From assembly GCA_019637795.1 (NCBI GenBank), contig JAHBUY010000003.1, forward strand, positions 691,409 to 755,408: a DNA stretch of 64,000 nt, given 5' to 3'. Source of the stretch: a bacterium (GTDB lineage: Bacteria; Desulfobacterota; Binatia; HRBIN30; CADEER01). Numbering within the stretch: the first letter of the stretch is position 1; the number at the start of each line of letters is the position of its first letter. The position numbers and the translations under genes are program-made. Under the pieces are notes generated by a model. That model ran no database searches, was not told the origin of the DNA, and saw only the letters and a list, made by a program, of their open reading frames with translations. Shown one piece after another: positions 25,345 to 33,747 of the stretch.

Positions 25345-25565
25345 ACACCTACCCCCGCCGCCACCCGGCCGCGCATCCGGCAGCCCGCTCACCCCGAGGA
25401 CTCCTTTCGCGGGCGGCGCCCGCGGCGCGCCCACCGGGGTTTGTCGCAGGGAATTCCACGCCGGACAAGCATTCCGAATTGCCGGCGCGACTACAAGCCA
25501 GGGGGCACCGGGAGGGCGGCGGCCCTGGCCGCCTGCGATCCGCCCTGTCATGATGCCGGCCGCCC

Positions 25566-27659
25566 ATGCCGCGCCCCAGCCGTCTCACCGCCCTCGATCG
25601 CATGGACGCGGTGGTCCTCGACACCGAAACCACCGGCCTGGACGTCGCCCAGGCGCGCATCGTCCAGATCAGCGCCGTGCGCGTCGCCGCCGGGCGCGTG
25701 TTGGCCGAGCAGACGTTCGACGCGCTGGTCAACCCCGGCGGGCCGATCCCCCCTGCCTCCACGGCCATCCACGGCATCACCGACGCCATGGTCGCCGCGG
25801 CCCCGCCCTTCGCCACCGTCAAGACCGCCTTCGACCGCTTCCGCGGCGACGCGGTGCTGATCGGCCAGAGCATCGGCTTCGACCTGGCGGTGCTGCTGCG
25901 CGAGACGCGCCGCCTCGGCCAGCGCTGGGAGCCGCCGCGCTTCCTCGACACCAAGCTGCTCGCCGCCGCGCTCGATCCCGAGGCGGGCGAGCTCGGGCTC
26001 GACGCCCTGGCGGAACGGCTCGGGGTGCGGATCGGCGATCGCCATCGCGCCCTCGCCGACGCCCTGGTCACCGCCGAGATCTTCGTCCGCCTGCTGCCGC
26101 GCCTCGCCGCCGCCGGCGTGTCGACGATCGCCGACGCCGAAGCGCGCGCCAACGCGCAGACGCGGATCCGCTCCCGCCAGGTCGCCGAAGGCTGGTACGA
26201 CGCCACCTCGGTCGAGGCGCTCGCGAACGGGGAGTCGAGCAGCGACGCGGCGACGCTGGCGCGCCTCGACGCCATCCCCTACCGCCATCGCATCGCCGAC
26301 GTGATGCGGCCGGCGCCGATCGTGCCGCCGGCGGCGACCATCGCCGAGGCGATCGCGCGCCTGCTCGCCGAGGACTGCGGCGCGCTGCTCGCCGGCGACC
26401 CGGCGAGCGGCCGCGTCGACGGCATCGTCACCGGCCGCGACCTGCTGCGCGCCGTCGCCGCCGACGGCGCCGCGGCGCTGACGCGCAAGCTGGAGGCGGT
26501 GATGAGCGCGCCGGTGAGCGCCCTGCCGCCGGACGCGCTGCTGCACCGGGCGATGGCGCGCATGCAGCGACTCGGCATCCGCCACCTGGCGGTCACCGAC
26601 GCCGGCGACCGCGGCCTCGGCGTGCTGTCGCTGCGCGACCTGCTCGCCGGACCGGCCGCCGATGCCCTGGCGCTCGATGACCGGCTCTCCGCTGCGCGCT
26701 CGCCGCGCGAGCTGGCGGCGGCGCGCGCCGCGCTGCCCGACCTGGTGCGGGCGCTGCGCGCCGACGGCGTCCCGGCCGACGAGATCGCGGCGGTGATCAG
26801 CGTCGACCTGCGCGAGCTCCTCGCGCGCGCCGCGATGCAGGCGGAGAAGCGCATGGAGAGCCGTGGCGACGGCCGCCCGCCGGTGCCCTACGCGCTGCTG
26901 GCGCTCGCCCGCCTCGGGCGCGGCGAGTGCCTGTTGGCGCCCGAGCTGGCGCACGCCATCGTCTACGCCAGCGGCAGCGCCGGCGGTGCGGAGGCGGCGT
27001 GGTTCGCCGCCTTCGCCGGACAGCTCGCCGAGGTGCTCGCCGAAGCCGACGCGCTGGGCGGCGACACCGTCCCGCGCGCCGCCGACCCCGCCTGGTGCCG
27101 CAGCCTCGCCGACTGGCGCCACCAACTGGCCGCGTGGGCCGGTGACGCGCCCGACGCGGCGGCGGCGGCGGCCCTGCTCGACTTCACCGTCGCGCACGGC
27201 GACGGCGAGCTCGCCGACGAGCTGCGCGACCTGGCGGTCGCCATCGCCGGCAGCAGCGCATCGCTGGTGCGGGCGCTGCTGCCGCCCGGGCGGCCGGCGG
27301 CGGCGGTCGACGGGCGGCGCATCGACCTCGGACCGGCGCTCGGCGCTTTCGAGTCGGCGGCGCGCGCCCTGGCCGTCGCCTCGCATCTCGCCACCCGGCC
27401 GACCGCCAGGCGCTTCGCCGACGCGGCATCCCTCACCGGCATGTCGCGCGCCACCGTCGACGATCTGACGGCGGCGCACGCGCGGCTGCTCGAGCTGGCG
27501 CTGGCGCAGCAGGACGCGGACGCCGCGGCCGGCGGCGTGCCGTCACTGCTCGTCGAACCGGCGCGCCTGGATGCTCCCACCCGCGCCGAGCTCGACGCCC
27601 TGCTGCGCCACGCCGCCGGCGCCGGCGACGTGGTGCGCGCCGCCCTGGCGCTGGTGTGA
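25566..27659 (+). CDS. DEDDh exonuclease - CBS pair - DUF294 fusion
   Basis: A 697-residue fusion. Residues about 14-190 form a DEDDh 3'-5' exonuclease: LDTETTG (Asp19, Glu21) and HRALADALVT (His160, Asp165). Residues about 235-370 are two CBS motifs (IADVMRPAPIVPPAATIAEAIARLL and VMSAPVSALPPDALLHRAMARM). Residues about 380-560 align with the DUF294 nucleotidyltransferase, and the rest with DUF294_C. The nucleotidyltransferase site looks dead: the Gly-Arg-X-Glu part is kept (451-454), but the GS turn and the Asp-X-Asp pair are replaced by Glu460 and Ala462. The fusion suggests nucleotide-controlled exonuclease activity. CATGAT at 25549-25554 could be its -10 box. Confidence 0.85.
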   Translation: MPRPSRLTALDRMDAVVLDTETTGLDVAQARIVQISAVRVAAGRVLAEQTFDALVNPGGPIPPASTAIHGITDAMVAAAPPFATVKTAFDRFRGDAVLIGQSIGFDLAVLLRETRRLGQRWEPPRFLDTKLLAAALDPEAGELGLDALAERLGVRIGDRHRALADALVTAEIFVRLLPRLAAAGVSTIADAEARANAQTRIRSRQVAEGWYDATSVEALANGESSSDAATLARLDAIPYRHRIADVMRPAPIVPPAATIAEAIARLLAEDCGALLAGDPASGRVDGIVTGRDLLRAVAADGAAALTRKLEAVMSAPVSALPPDALLHRAMARMQRLGIRHLAVTDAGDRGLGVLSLRDLLAGPAADALALDDRLSAARSPRELAAARAALPDLVRALRADGVPADEIAAVISVDLRELLARAAMQAEKRMESRGDGRPPVPYALLALARLGRGECLLAPELAHAIVYASGSAGGAEAAWFAAFAGQLAEVLAEADALGGDTVPRAADPAWCRSLADWRHQLAAWAGDAPDAAAAAALLDFTVAHGDGELADELRDLAVAIAGSSASLVRALLPPGRPAAAVDGRRIDLGPALGAFESAARALAVASHLATRPTARRFADAASLTGMSRATVDDLTAAHARLLELALAQQDADAAAGGVPSLLVEPARLDAPTRAELDALLRHAAGAGDVVRAALALV

Positions 27660-27673
27660 AGGAGGGGCCGAAC

Positions 27674-28153
27674 GTGGACGCGGCGCGGCGGACACGGCAG
27701 GCGATGCGCGCCATCGGCTGGGGCGCCGCCCTGGCAGTGGCGCTCGCCGCCTGCGCGACGCGGCCGCCGGCGCCGGCGACGCGTCCGGTGTCGGCGCACG
27801 ACCTGCTCGGCACCGAATGGCTGGCCGAGGACGTCGGCGGCGCCGGCGTCGCCGAGGGTTCCCACTCGACCCTGCGCTTCGCCGCCGCCACCCAGGTCGA
27901 CGGCGACACCGGCTGCAACCGCTTCAGCGGACCGCTGACCGAGGACGGCGCCGGCATCCGTATCGGCCCGCTCGCCACCACCCGCCGCGCCTGCGCCCCG
28001 GCGCTGATGGACCAGGAACGCCGCTACCTCGCCGCCCTGGCGCGCGCCACCGGCTGGCAACGCGAGAACGACCGGCTGATCCTGCTCGACGACGCCCGGC
28101 AGCCGGTGGTGCGCTACTCGCAGGTCGAGCCCCACCTGCCGACGCGCCCGTAG
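27674..28153 (+). CDS. META-domain lipoprotein
   Basis: A 159-residue protein with a basic N-terminus, a hydrophobic stretch ending in the lipobox LAAC (about residues 25-28), then a META domain: LGTEWLAEDV, LRFAAATQVDGDTGCNRFSGPL and IRIGPLATTRRACAPALMDQERRYLAAL (HslJ-like). It should be lipidated and sit in the envelope; HslJ relatives are linked to stress and novobiocin resistance. GTG 27674 is chosen because AAGGAGG lies eight bases upstream; an earlier GTG at 27656 would overlap the previous stop. The last 53 bases belong to a 66-bp direct repeat whose second copy lies 3 kb away. Confidence 0.82.
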   Translation: MDAARRTRQAMRAIGWGAALAVALAACATRPPAPATRPVSAHDLLGTEWLAEDVGGAGVAEGSHSTLRFAAATQVDGDTGCNRFSGPLTEDGAGIRIGPLATTRRACAPALMDQERRYLAALARATGWQRENDRLILLDDARQPVVRYSQVEPHLPTRP

Positions 28154-28166
28154 TCGCGACCTGACC
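28101..28166 (+). repeat. 66-bp direct repeat, left copy (attL-like)
   Basis: It matches 31177-31242 at 65 of 66 positions (T to G at 28115). It contains the last 17 codons and stop of the META gene plus 13 bases. The two copies are in the same orientation and bracket 3010 bases. Confidence 0.9.
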
Positions 28167-28180
28167 GCCGCGCCAGCGTC

Positions 28181-28360
28181 CACGTCCGCGGGCTGCCCGA
28201 GCCAGCGGCAGCCGCGCCGCGCGACGGTTTCGATGAAGCGGGGATTGCGGCGATCGTCGCCCAGGGCATCGCGCAGCTCGCCGATCGACTTGTTGAGGGT
28301 TCCTTCGGTCACCGCGATGCCGGGCCAGGCGTCGAGCAGTCGATCCTCGTCGCCTCGATG
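28181..28360 (-). pseudogene. Fragment of OmpR/CadC-type winged-helix regulator
   Basis: Translation on the minus strand gives RLLDAWPGIAVTEGTLNKS, IGELRDALGDDRRNPRF and IETVARRGCRWLG, the recognition helix and wing of a Trans_reg_C domain. There is no start codon, the N-terminal half of the domain is missing or shortened (HRGDEDRLLDA lacks several residues before the helix), and no effector domain follows. It is a relic cut at both ends. Confidence 0.7.
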
Positions 28361-28531
28361 GTCCCGGCTCCGATCGTCAGCTTCGGTCAGACGCCGACCG
28401 GCACCTTCGATATCGATGCCGAGGGCACGATCGAGCATGTGACGCAGAGCTGAGGCCCGGCGCACGCGGCGACGGCGCGCCCCGGCCGCCATCGCGCGGT
28501 ACCCGGCGATCCGCGGCGCGGTCGATCCCGT

Positions 28532-28672
28532 TGCGCCAGCCGTACTGCGACGCCGACCGCCGCGGCGACCTCGACCCCCATCCTCACCGCGACGACGACC
28601 GTCTCGGTCACCTCGAGCCCGTCACCGTCGCGAGCACCGACCGTGAGCAGTGCGCTCGCCGGTTGTGGCTGA
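28532..28672 (+). pseudogene. Thr/Pro/Ser-rich linker remnant
   Basis: A 46-codon stretch reads CASRTATPTAAATSTPILT, ATTTVSVTSSPSPS and RAPTVSSALAGCG then stop. It looks like the linker found before dockerin or lipoprotein domains in this window, without any domain attached and without a start. It may be a decayed secreted-protein gene. Confidence 0.4.
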
Positions 28673-28755
28673 TCCGTTCGGACCCGAACCCTGGCCGCGG
28701 GAGCCTCCGCTCACGGACGGCCAAGACTCGTCCTCGCGCCACAGCGCGGCGCCGA

Positions 28756-30975
28756 TCACGCCCCGCAGCCCTGCAGGGCGGCGTTCACCGCCGCGATCAG
28801 GTCGTTGATCTGCACCTCGCCGGAGCCGTCGGCGTCGGCGTTGACGCAGGTGTCGTACGCGGCATTGCCGAGGGCGACGTTCACGGCGGCGATGAGCTCG
28901 TTGATCGACACCGCGCCGCTGCGGTCGCAATCGCCGGCGCAGCCGAGACTGCCAGCGGTCCGGGTCGCGGTGGCGGTCGAGCCGGGCGGCACGGTCAGCG
29001 TCGGCGTCGGGGTGCGCGTCGCGGTGCGGGTCGGCTCGGACGCGGCCAGGTAGGTGGAGTCGATGCGGGCGGCGTTCAGCATGGCGATGTACAGGCGGCC
29101 GTCGCTGCGGCCGACGATGCCGGCGGGATAGGTGTCGGGGTCCAGGTCGAACTTGGTGATGCGTCCGTCGCGCGCCAGGCGGCCGAGGCGGTTGGCGTCG
29201 CTCTCGGTCCACCACATGGCGCCGTCCGGCCCGAGCGTGATGTAGAGCGGGAACGCGTCCGGGTCGGCCGTGCCAAGCTCGGTGATGACGCCGGCGGTGG
29301 TGATGCGCGCGATGCGGCCGGGCTCGGCCTCGGTGAAGTAGAGGTTGCCGTCGGCGCCGGCGGCGATGCCGGAGGGATCGGCGCCGGGTGAGGGGATGGA
29401 GAACTCCACCACAGCACCGCTGGTGGTCATGCGGCCGATCGTGTTGAGGCCCGGATCGGTGAACCAGAGGTTGCCGTCGGGACCGACCGCGAGGCTCTGC
29501 GGCTGGCTGACGTCGACGGCGATGCGCGGGCCGCCGAGGCCGGCGGCCGGCGCGATCGGAAAGTGCTTGATCACGCCCATCGGCGTGATGCGGCCGATGC
29601 TGCCCGCGTCATACTCGGTGAACCAGAAGTTACCGTCGGGCCCGAGCACGATGTCCTGCGGGTTGCTGGGCTTCGGCTGAATGGAGAAGTAGATCACCTC
29701 GCCGTCGGCGGTGATGTGGCCGATGGTGTCCTGCTCGATATCGGTGAACCAGGCGGTGCCGTCGGGTCCGACCGCCACCGCGACCGGGAAGTGGCCCGCG
29801 CCGAGCTCGTACTGCAGCAGACCGCCCTGCGGGCCGATGCGGCCGATGCTCGAGCGCACCGCGTCGACAAACCAGATGCTGTCGTCGGCGCCGCGCGCCA
29901 GCGCCAGCGGGCCGCCGTTGGCGATATTGAGGCTGGCGAAGGCGAGCGCGTCGAGGTGCCCGATCGCGTCGACGTAGGGCTGGGTGAACCACAGCTTCCC
30001 GTCGGTGCCGACGGTGATGTCCTCGGCGTGGTCTTCGTCGCGCAGCGGCAGAATCTCGTCCAGTGTGCCGGCCTGATTGATGCGCCAGATGCCGCCGTCG
30101 AAGTTGGTGAACCACAGGTTGTCGTCCGGGCCGCGGATGATGCGTTCGGGCGTTCCCGCGATCGGCTCGCCGCCGCCGGTGGGGGCGATCGGCCGATCGA
30201 ATTTGGTCAGCGTGCCGTCGGTGGCGTAGCGCCCGATCAGGTACTGGCCGTTGATGTTGGTGAACCACAGCGCGCCGTCCGCACCGGTGGTGAGGGACAG
30301 CGGCTCGCCGTCGACGTCGCGGATCGTGCTCTGCCCGTTGGTCGCCATGCGGCCGATGCCGCCGATGGTCGGAAGGACCTCGCCGGCGGGGCCGTTGAAG
30401 CGGCCGCCGCGCGTCGCGAACCACAGGGCGTTGTCCGGGCCGCGCGTGATGCCGAGCACCGGCCGATCGAGGACGAACTCGCTGATGGTGCCCGACGGCG
30501 TGATGCGGCCGATCATGCCGAAGTCGATGCCGCGGCTGGCCGGCGCCTCGGTGAACCAGATGTTGCCGTCGGGTCCGCTGGTGATATCGAGCGGCGCCGT
30601 GAACTCGCCCGGCAGCGGAAACTCGGTGATCGTCCCGTTCGGCGTGATGCGCCCGATCGCGTGCGCGTTGTACTCGGTGAACCAGATGTTGCCGTCCGCG
30701 CCGCGCGCCATGAAACCCGGCTGCGTGTTGAGGCTCGACGGCGTCGGGAATTCCGCGAACCCGACGCCGGGCGTATAGCGACCGATGGCGCTTCGCTGCG
30801 ACTCGCAGAACCAGACCTGACCATTGGGCGTCACGACGATGCCCGTCGGAAAGGCGCCGTCCCTCATCAGGGGCAGCGTCTCGTAGTTGTGGAGCGAATC
30901 GATCGGTCCCGCCTCCACCCGCGCCGCGAGCAGACTCACCGCAAAACCGATCCCAGCCCGTTTCCATGCCGCCAT
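28756..30975 (-). CDS. Secreted Vgb/NHL-type beta-propeller with dockerin-like tail
   Basis: A 739-residue protein. A signal peptide (RAGIGFAVSLLAARVEAG) is followed by about 14 repeats of the form GPDGNIWFTE...IGRITP.G.I.EF, the virginiamycin B lyase/NHL propeller unit, enough for two propellers. A short Thr/Pro linker (TRTATRTPTPTLTVPPG) and a 60-residue double EF-hand with four cysteines (CAGDCDRSGAVSINELIA ... DADGSGEVQINDLI) end it. The real lyase is a single seven-bladed enzyme, so this is more likely a secreted binding or structural protein. ATG 30975 is set by the signal peptide and the promoter spacing. It lies inside the segment bracketed by the 66-bp repeats. Confidence 0.85.
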   Translation of the reverse strand: MAAWKRAGIGFAVSLLAARVEAGPIDSLHNYETLPLMRDGAFPTGIVVTPNGQVWFCESQRSAIGRYTPGVGFAEFPTPSSLNTQPGFMARGADGNIWFTEYNAHAIGRITPNGTITEFPLPGEFTAPLDITSGPDGNIWFTEAPASRGIDFGMIGRITPSGTISEFVLDRPVLGITRGPDNALWFATRGGRFNGPAGEVLPTIGGIGRMATNGQSTIRDVDGEPLSLTTGADGALWFTNINGQYLIGRYATDGTLTKFDRPIAPTGGGEPIAGTPERIIRGPDDNLWFTNFDGGIWRINQAGTLDEILPLRDEDHAEDITVGTDGKLWFTQPYVDAIGHLDALAFASLNIANGGPLALARGADDSIWFVDAVRSSIGRIGPQGGLLQYELGAGHFPVAVAVGPDGTAWFTDIEQDTIGHITADGEVIYFSIQPKPSNPQDIVLGPDGNFWFTEYDAGSIGRITPMGVIKHFPIAPAAGLGGPRIAVDVSQPQSLAVGPDGNLWFTDPGLNTIGRMTTSGAVVEFSIPSPGADPSGIAAGADGNLYFTEAEPGRIARITTAGVITELGTADPDAFPLYITLGPDGAMWWTESDANRLGRLARDGRITKFDLDPDTYPAGIVGRSDGRLYIAMLNAARIDSTYLAASEPTRTATRTPTPTLTVPPGSTATATRTAGSLGCAGDCDRSGAVSINELIAAVNVALGNAAYDTCVNADADGSGEVQINDLIAAVNAALQGCGA

Positions 30976-30981
30976 GCGTCG

Positions 30982-31011
30982 GGCATACGCGGACTGGCGA
31001 CGAGAAGTCCA
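30982..31011 (-). promoter_or_regulatory. Putative promoter of beta-propeller gene, leaderless geometry
   Basis: TGGACT (31011-31006), 18 bases, TATGCC (30987-30982), six bases, then ATG at 30975. No Shine-Dalgarno sequence is present. Confidence 0.35.
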
Positions 31012-31176
31012 TGACCCGGTCCCCCGAGCTCCCGCCCCGATGGGTGCGGCACGGGTTGGGCACGGGGGAGGAGCACGCCGCTCGGCTGTCGGGAGTGACC
31101 CTGGCTGGACTCGCGGCTCACGGCTTCCCGACCGCCCCGAGCAGGCCCTGCGGCTCGTGGACGTCACCGTGGAGGG

Positions 31177-31242
31177 AGCCGGTGGTGCGCGACTCGCAGG
31201 TCGAGCCCCACCTGCCGACGCGCCCGTAGTCGCGACCTGACC
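31177..31242 (+). repeat. 66-bp direct repeat, right copy (attR-like)
   Basis: It is the second copy of the META 3'-end repeat; the frame still encodes VVRDSQVEPHLPTRP and stop, but no META gene precedes it. It is followed at once by a strong hairpin. Confidence 0.9.
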
Positions 31243-31272
31243 CCCGACGGCGCGCTCCGCCCGCCGTCGGGG
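31242..31272 (+). terminator. Hairpin after right repeat copy, likely displaced META terminator
   Basis: An 11-bp perfect stem (31242-31252 with 31262-31272) and nine-base loop. No T tract follows. The left copy lacks any hairpin, which suggests that this one originally followed the META gene. Confidence 0.55.
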
Positions 31273-31531
31273 ATCTCGCGCCGCGACTGGATCGATCGCG
31301 CACCTGCCCCGTCTCCTGCTGCTTCTCGCGTTCGATCTGCCTAGGCGCAGCGGATCACGAATATCCTTTCCGCATCAGCAGCCCAGACTGCACTCACGTG
31401 CCAGGTTTCCTGGATGCACGTCCAACCCGACCGCGTGAGCTCCTTCGACACGGCACAAGGCGCCCTTGCCTGCATCCCCGGTAGTCAGGTTCACGAGCAA
31501 ACGCCCCGCCGCCGGGCGTTCAACACGCACT

Positions 31532-31748
31532 TCACTGCATGATGTAGCCAGCTTTGCTGACATTGCTTACTCCCGATTCCTCCCGGCTGACATGCAGATC
31601 GTGCGAGATGGGAACCAGCGGGAACGAGTAGAGGATCAGGTCGTAGAAATCGAACAACCACCCCGCCCAAGTGGGCAGCAGGATTAACGTAGTGCTGGCG
31701 CGAGGGCCGCACCTCCTGGTTCAGGCGGGGCGATGGCGTGGTCGTCAT
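31532..31748 (-). pseudogene. MFS transporter N-terminus, frameshifted and truncated
   Basis: Starting at ATG 31748 the frame reads MTTTPSPRLNQEVRPSRQHY, then near 31685 the sense passes to another frame: WAGWLFDFYDLILYSFPLVP and ISHDLHVSREE, the cytoplasmic end and first membrane helix of a major-facilitator metabolite:H+ symporter. That frame ends at 31532 after about 50 codons, while the family has about 430 residues. One frameshift and loss of the rest make it non-functional. A TTGACG at 31782-31777 upstream is a relic promoter. Confidence 0.75.
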
Positions 31749-31884
31749 GGCAACCGTCTTAGGGAGAGAGCGGCGGCGTCAATAATTGCAGAGCGCGCAC
31801 CGCCAACTCGGTCGCCATGACTTCGACCTCCATCCCGCCCGCAGTGTTTCGGAGTTCAGTCGGTCTGGGTACGCCAAAGAAGCC

Positions 31885-31940
31885 GATCCGATGACGAGCC
31901 GCCCCTACCGTCGTCAGCGGTCGCGGCCCGTCATCGGATC
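31885..31940. repeat. 12-bp perfect inverted repeat with inner stem
   Basis: GATCCGATGACG (31885-31896) pairs with CGTCATCGGATC (31929-31940), and GCCGC/GCGGC (31898-31902, 31923-31927) extends the stem inward. It lies 17 bases before the TTGACG box of the following gene, so it may be a terminator for upstream transcription or a regulator site. Confidence 0.65.
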
Positions 31941-31956
31941 GTGCTCTGGTCGAGCA

Positions 31957-31986
31957 TTGACGCTCGGCGCCGACACTTGGTACGGA
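31957..31986 (+). promoter_or_regulatory. Putative promoter of the 32012 gene
   Basis: TTGACG (31957-31962), 18 bases, TACGGA (31981-31986). The ATG at 32012 is preceded by the purine run ACAGGGGG, so a short leader with a Shine-Dalgarno sequence is expected. Confidence 0.45.
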
Positions 31987-32011
31987 TGCGAAAGACGGAC
32001 AGGGGGTCGCG

Positions 32012-32992
32012 ATGGCGGGACGCACGTATGTCACTCCCCTGCTGCTGGCGGTGATCGCCGTGGTCGGGGGAAGCCCTGCACGAGGCGACGTCGATCTCAC
32101 CGGATCCTGGAGACTCGACACCGGATTCGACATCATCACCGTCGACGCCGTCCAGTTCGGAACGTCACTCACGATCTGGGACTTCAGCGGGGCGATCGAT
32201 CCGGTCACGGGCACGTTCATGCTCGAAGCACCGCCGAGGCCGGGCGGCGCCCTCCCCGACGGAACACCATATCCGCCGTCGCCCACCGGCAGAACGATGA
32301 ACGGCACGGCCAGCGACAGCGACCATCTCTCCGCCACCGTCGTCGATTGGATCTTCAAGATCACTCCGCCGGTCGACGTCCAGCATTTTCCGTGGTTCGG
32401 GTTCGTGTACCCGGTCGCGGGCACGCGGCTGACGCCGACGCTATGTGGTGATGGCCAGCTCGATCCCGACGAGCTCTGCGACGACGGCATCGCCAACGGC
32501 GTCGACGGCTGCTGCTCCTCGATGTGTACGCTGGTGGACGGGGATGGAGACGGAATCTGCGACGCAGCCGACGACTGTCCGGCCTACTACGATCCGGCTC
32601 AGACGTGTCTCGTCGCGTTCGAGCTCTCGCTGGGGCGCGTCAACGCCCACGGACGCGCCCGCCTGCACGGGACCTTGGCGGGAATCGGCTCCGTGACCCA
32701 TGTCACGCTGACGGTCGGGGCGACGACCCGGACCGCGGTGCTGGTTTCTTGCGAAGCAAACTCCAGCCAAACCAAGGTCCGCTGCACCAACGCCGACCAC
32801 TCGCTTCGCCTGCGCCTGCAACGGCCGGCAGCGGCGGACGATTGGAGGCTCCGCGTCACGGCGACCGACCTCCCCGCGAGCGCGACGGGCCCGCTCGGCA
32901 TCGAGATCGAGGACCGTGTGAACGGGAACGTCGGGGCAGACCAGTTGACGAATTGCACGCGGCGTCATTCGCGGCTCCGTTGCGTGCCCTGA
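32012..32992 (+). CDS. Secreted hypothetical protein with Cys-rich/Ca-type repeat
   Basis: A 326-residue protein with signal peptide (YVTPLLLAVIAVVGGSPARG). Residues about 30-140 look like a beta-sandwich with no known family. A central cysteine-rich repeat follows: CGDGQLDPDELCDDGIANGVDGCC, then DGDGDGICDAADDCP, a thrombospondin-3-like calcium motif. The C-terminal 110 residues are beta-rich with scattered cysteines. It should be extracellular or surface-bound. The repeat type is shared with the protein at 9032-10453. It stands alone with its own promoter and a hairpin after the stop. Confidence 0.75.
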   Translation: MAGRTYVTPLLLAVIAVVGGSPARGDVDLTGSWRLDTGFDIITVDAVQFGTSLTIWDFSGAIDPVTGTFMLEAPPRPGGALPDGTPYPPSPTGRTMNGTASDSDHLSATVVDWIFKITPPVDVQHFPWFGFVYPVAGTRLTPTLCGDGQLDPDELCDDGIANGVDGCCSSMCTLVDGDGDGICDAADDCPAYYDPAQTCLVAFELSLGRVNAHGRARLHGTLAGIGSVTHVTLTVGATTRTAVLVSCEANSSQTKVRCTNADHSLRLRLQRPAAADDWRLRVTATDLPASATGPLGIEIEDRVNGNVGADQLTNCTRRHSRLRCVP

Positions 32993-33010
32993 CAGTCGAG
33001 TGGGTGGAGA

Positions 33011-33051
33011 TGCCAACCCCCGCGTGGCGGGCTGAACGCCCGTGGTTGGCA
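33011..33051 (+). terminator. Hairpin after the secreted protein gene
   Basis: TGCCAACC (33011-33018) pairs with GGTTGGCA (33044-33051), and an inner CGGGC/GCCCG stem strengthens it. No T tract follows. Confidence 0.45.
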
Positions 33052-33243
33052 ACCCGAGTCCAGGGGAATGCGCGGTCTCAACAAACCTGACCGACTCGCC
33101 TCCGCGCGCACGGCGCACGATCGATGGGCTCCGTGCTACGACCACGACGCCAATGTGGTCTTCCTCCCGGACAGCTCGCCGGCTTCGGTCGAGCGCTCAC
33201 ACGCCCGCCAACGGCTCGCGCGCCCCGGACTGTGGCGGGTGTC

Positions 33244-33311
33244 TGCGCCGGGTGTCGACCAGGCCGACCCGCACGCCACCGCGCGTGGCCATTGGCGACC
33301 CTGGCAAGCTG
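33244..33311 (+). repeat. Dispersed 70-bp repeat, copy A
   Basis: It matches 36476-36545 with about five differences including a two-base indel, in the same orientation. The shared core includes CGTGGCCATTGGCGACCCTG. Neither copy lies in a recognised gene. Confidence 0.8.
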
Positions 33312-33747
33312 CCGGGCCCATGCGCCCCTGATCGCGCCGCTCGACCGCGCGCCCGCGTTCGCAACACCACCGCAACGTTGCGACTCCGGTTCCAACGGCA
33401 ACGGCGACGTTATGCACGCGGCATTCGCCACCCGCGGCGAGGGCGCCCCCGCGGCGAGGACGAGGACGCCCCAGCCGAGAACGCGCGAGAACCGACCGCC
33501 TCTGCGGATCAACGCATGAAAGTTCCCCGTGGTCCGTCCATCACCCTCGACCCGCGGCGCGAGTCCTCCAGGAATTGTTCAAGATCCACCCGGCCCCCGA
33601 CCGGACGTCTCGCGAGTCGCGGCCGATTCGGACTTGTCCTCACCCCTTCGTGCCTCGCCATCCCGGGCAATCTGGTCGCGGGCGGAGGCCTTTGCGGCTA
33701 TGGTCCCCGGCATGGACCGCGCCCACCTTCGGACTCGCCTGTTCTGA

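Larger units (their letters stand above)
28154..28755. other. Intergenic stretch of gene fragments
   Basis: Between two live genes lie pieces of at least two or three others: a winged-helix fragment on the minus strand, a short plus-strand C-terminus-like frame ending in TGA at 28451-28453, and a Thr/Pro/Ser-rich tail. No complete gene is present. Confidence 0.6.
31273..32011. other. Intergenic decay region, lower GC
   Basis: It holds an MFS transporter remnant, a further minus-strand open stretch at 31375-31563 that I do not recognise, a long inverted repeat at 31885-31940 and the promoter of the next gene. Base composition is visibly less GC-rich than the flanks. Confidence 0.6.
32993..33747. 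other. Intergenic region with a repeat and no clear gene
   Basis: The stretch holds a hairpin, the first copy of a 70-bp dispersed repeat, and a plus-strand stretch from 33068 whose reading (TAHDRWAPCYDHDANVV) faintly recalls a methyltransferase N-terminus but soon loses sense. No complete gene is supported. Confidence 0.5.

Noticed and set aside
25345..25565. Possible riboswitch upstream of the GT4 gene
   Set aside because: Several GC stems can be drawn, but no known riboswitch core sequence is recognisable.
29000..30900. Regular DNA repeats of about 120-130 bases
   Set aside because: They are the coding units of the beta-propeller (IWFTE...GRITP), not a non-coding array.
31375..31563. 62-codon minus-strand frame as a gene, or group II intron relic
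   Set aside because: It has a plausible start but no family match I know, no domain V sequence and lies in a decayed region.
33068..33331. Methyltransferase gene
   Set aside because: Only the first part (DRWAPCYDHDANVV) resembles such an N-terminus; the rest is low-complexity and crosses the dispersed repeat.
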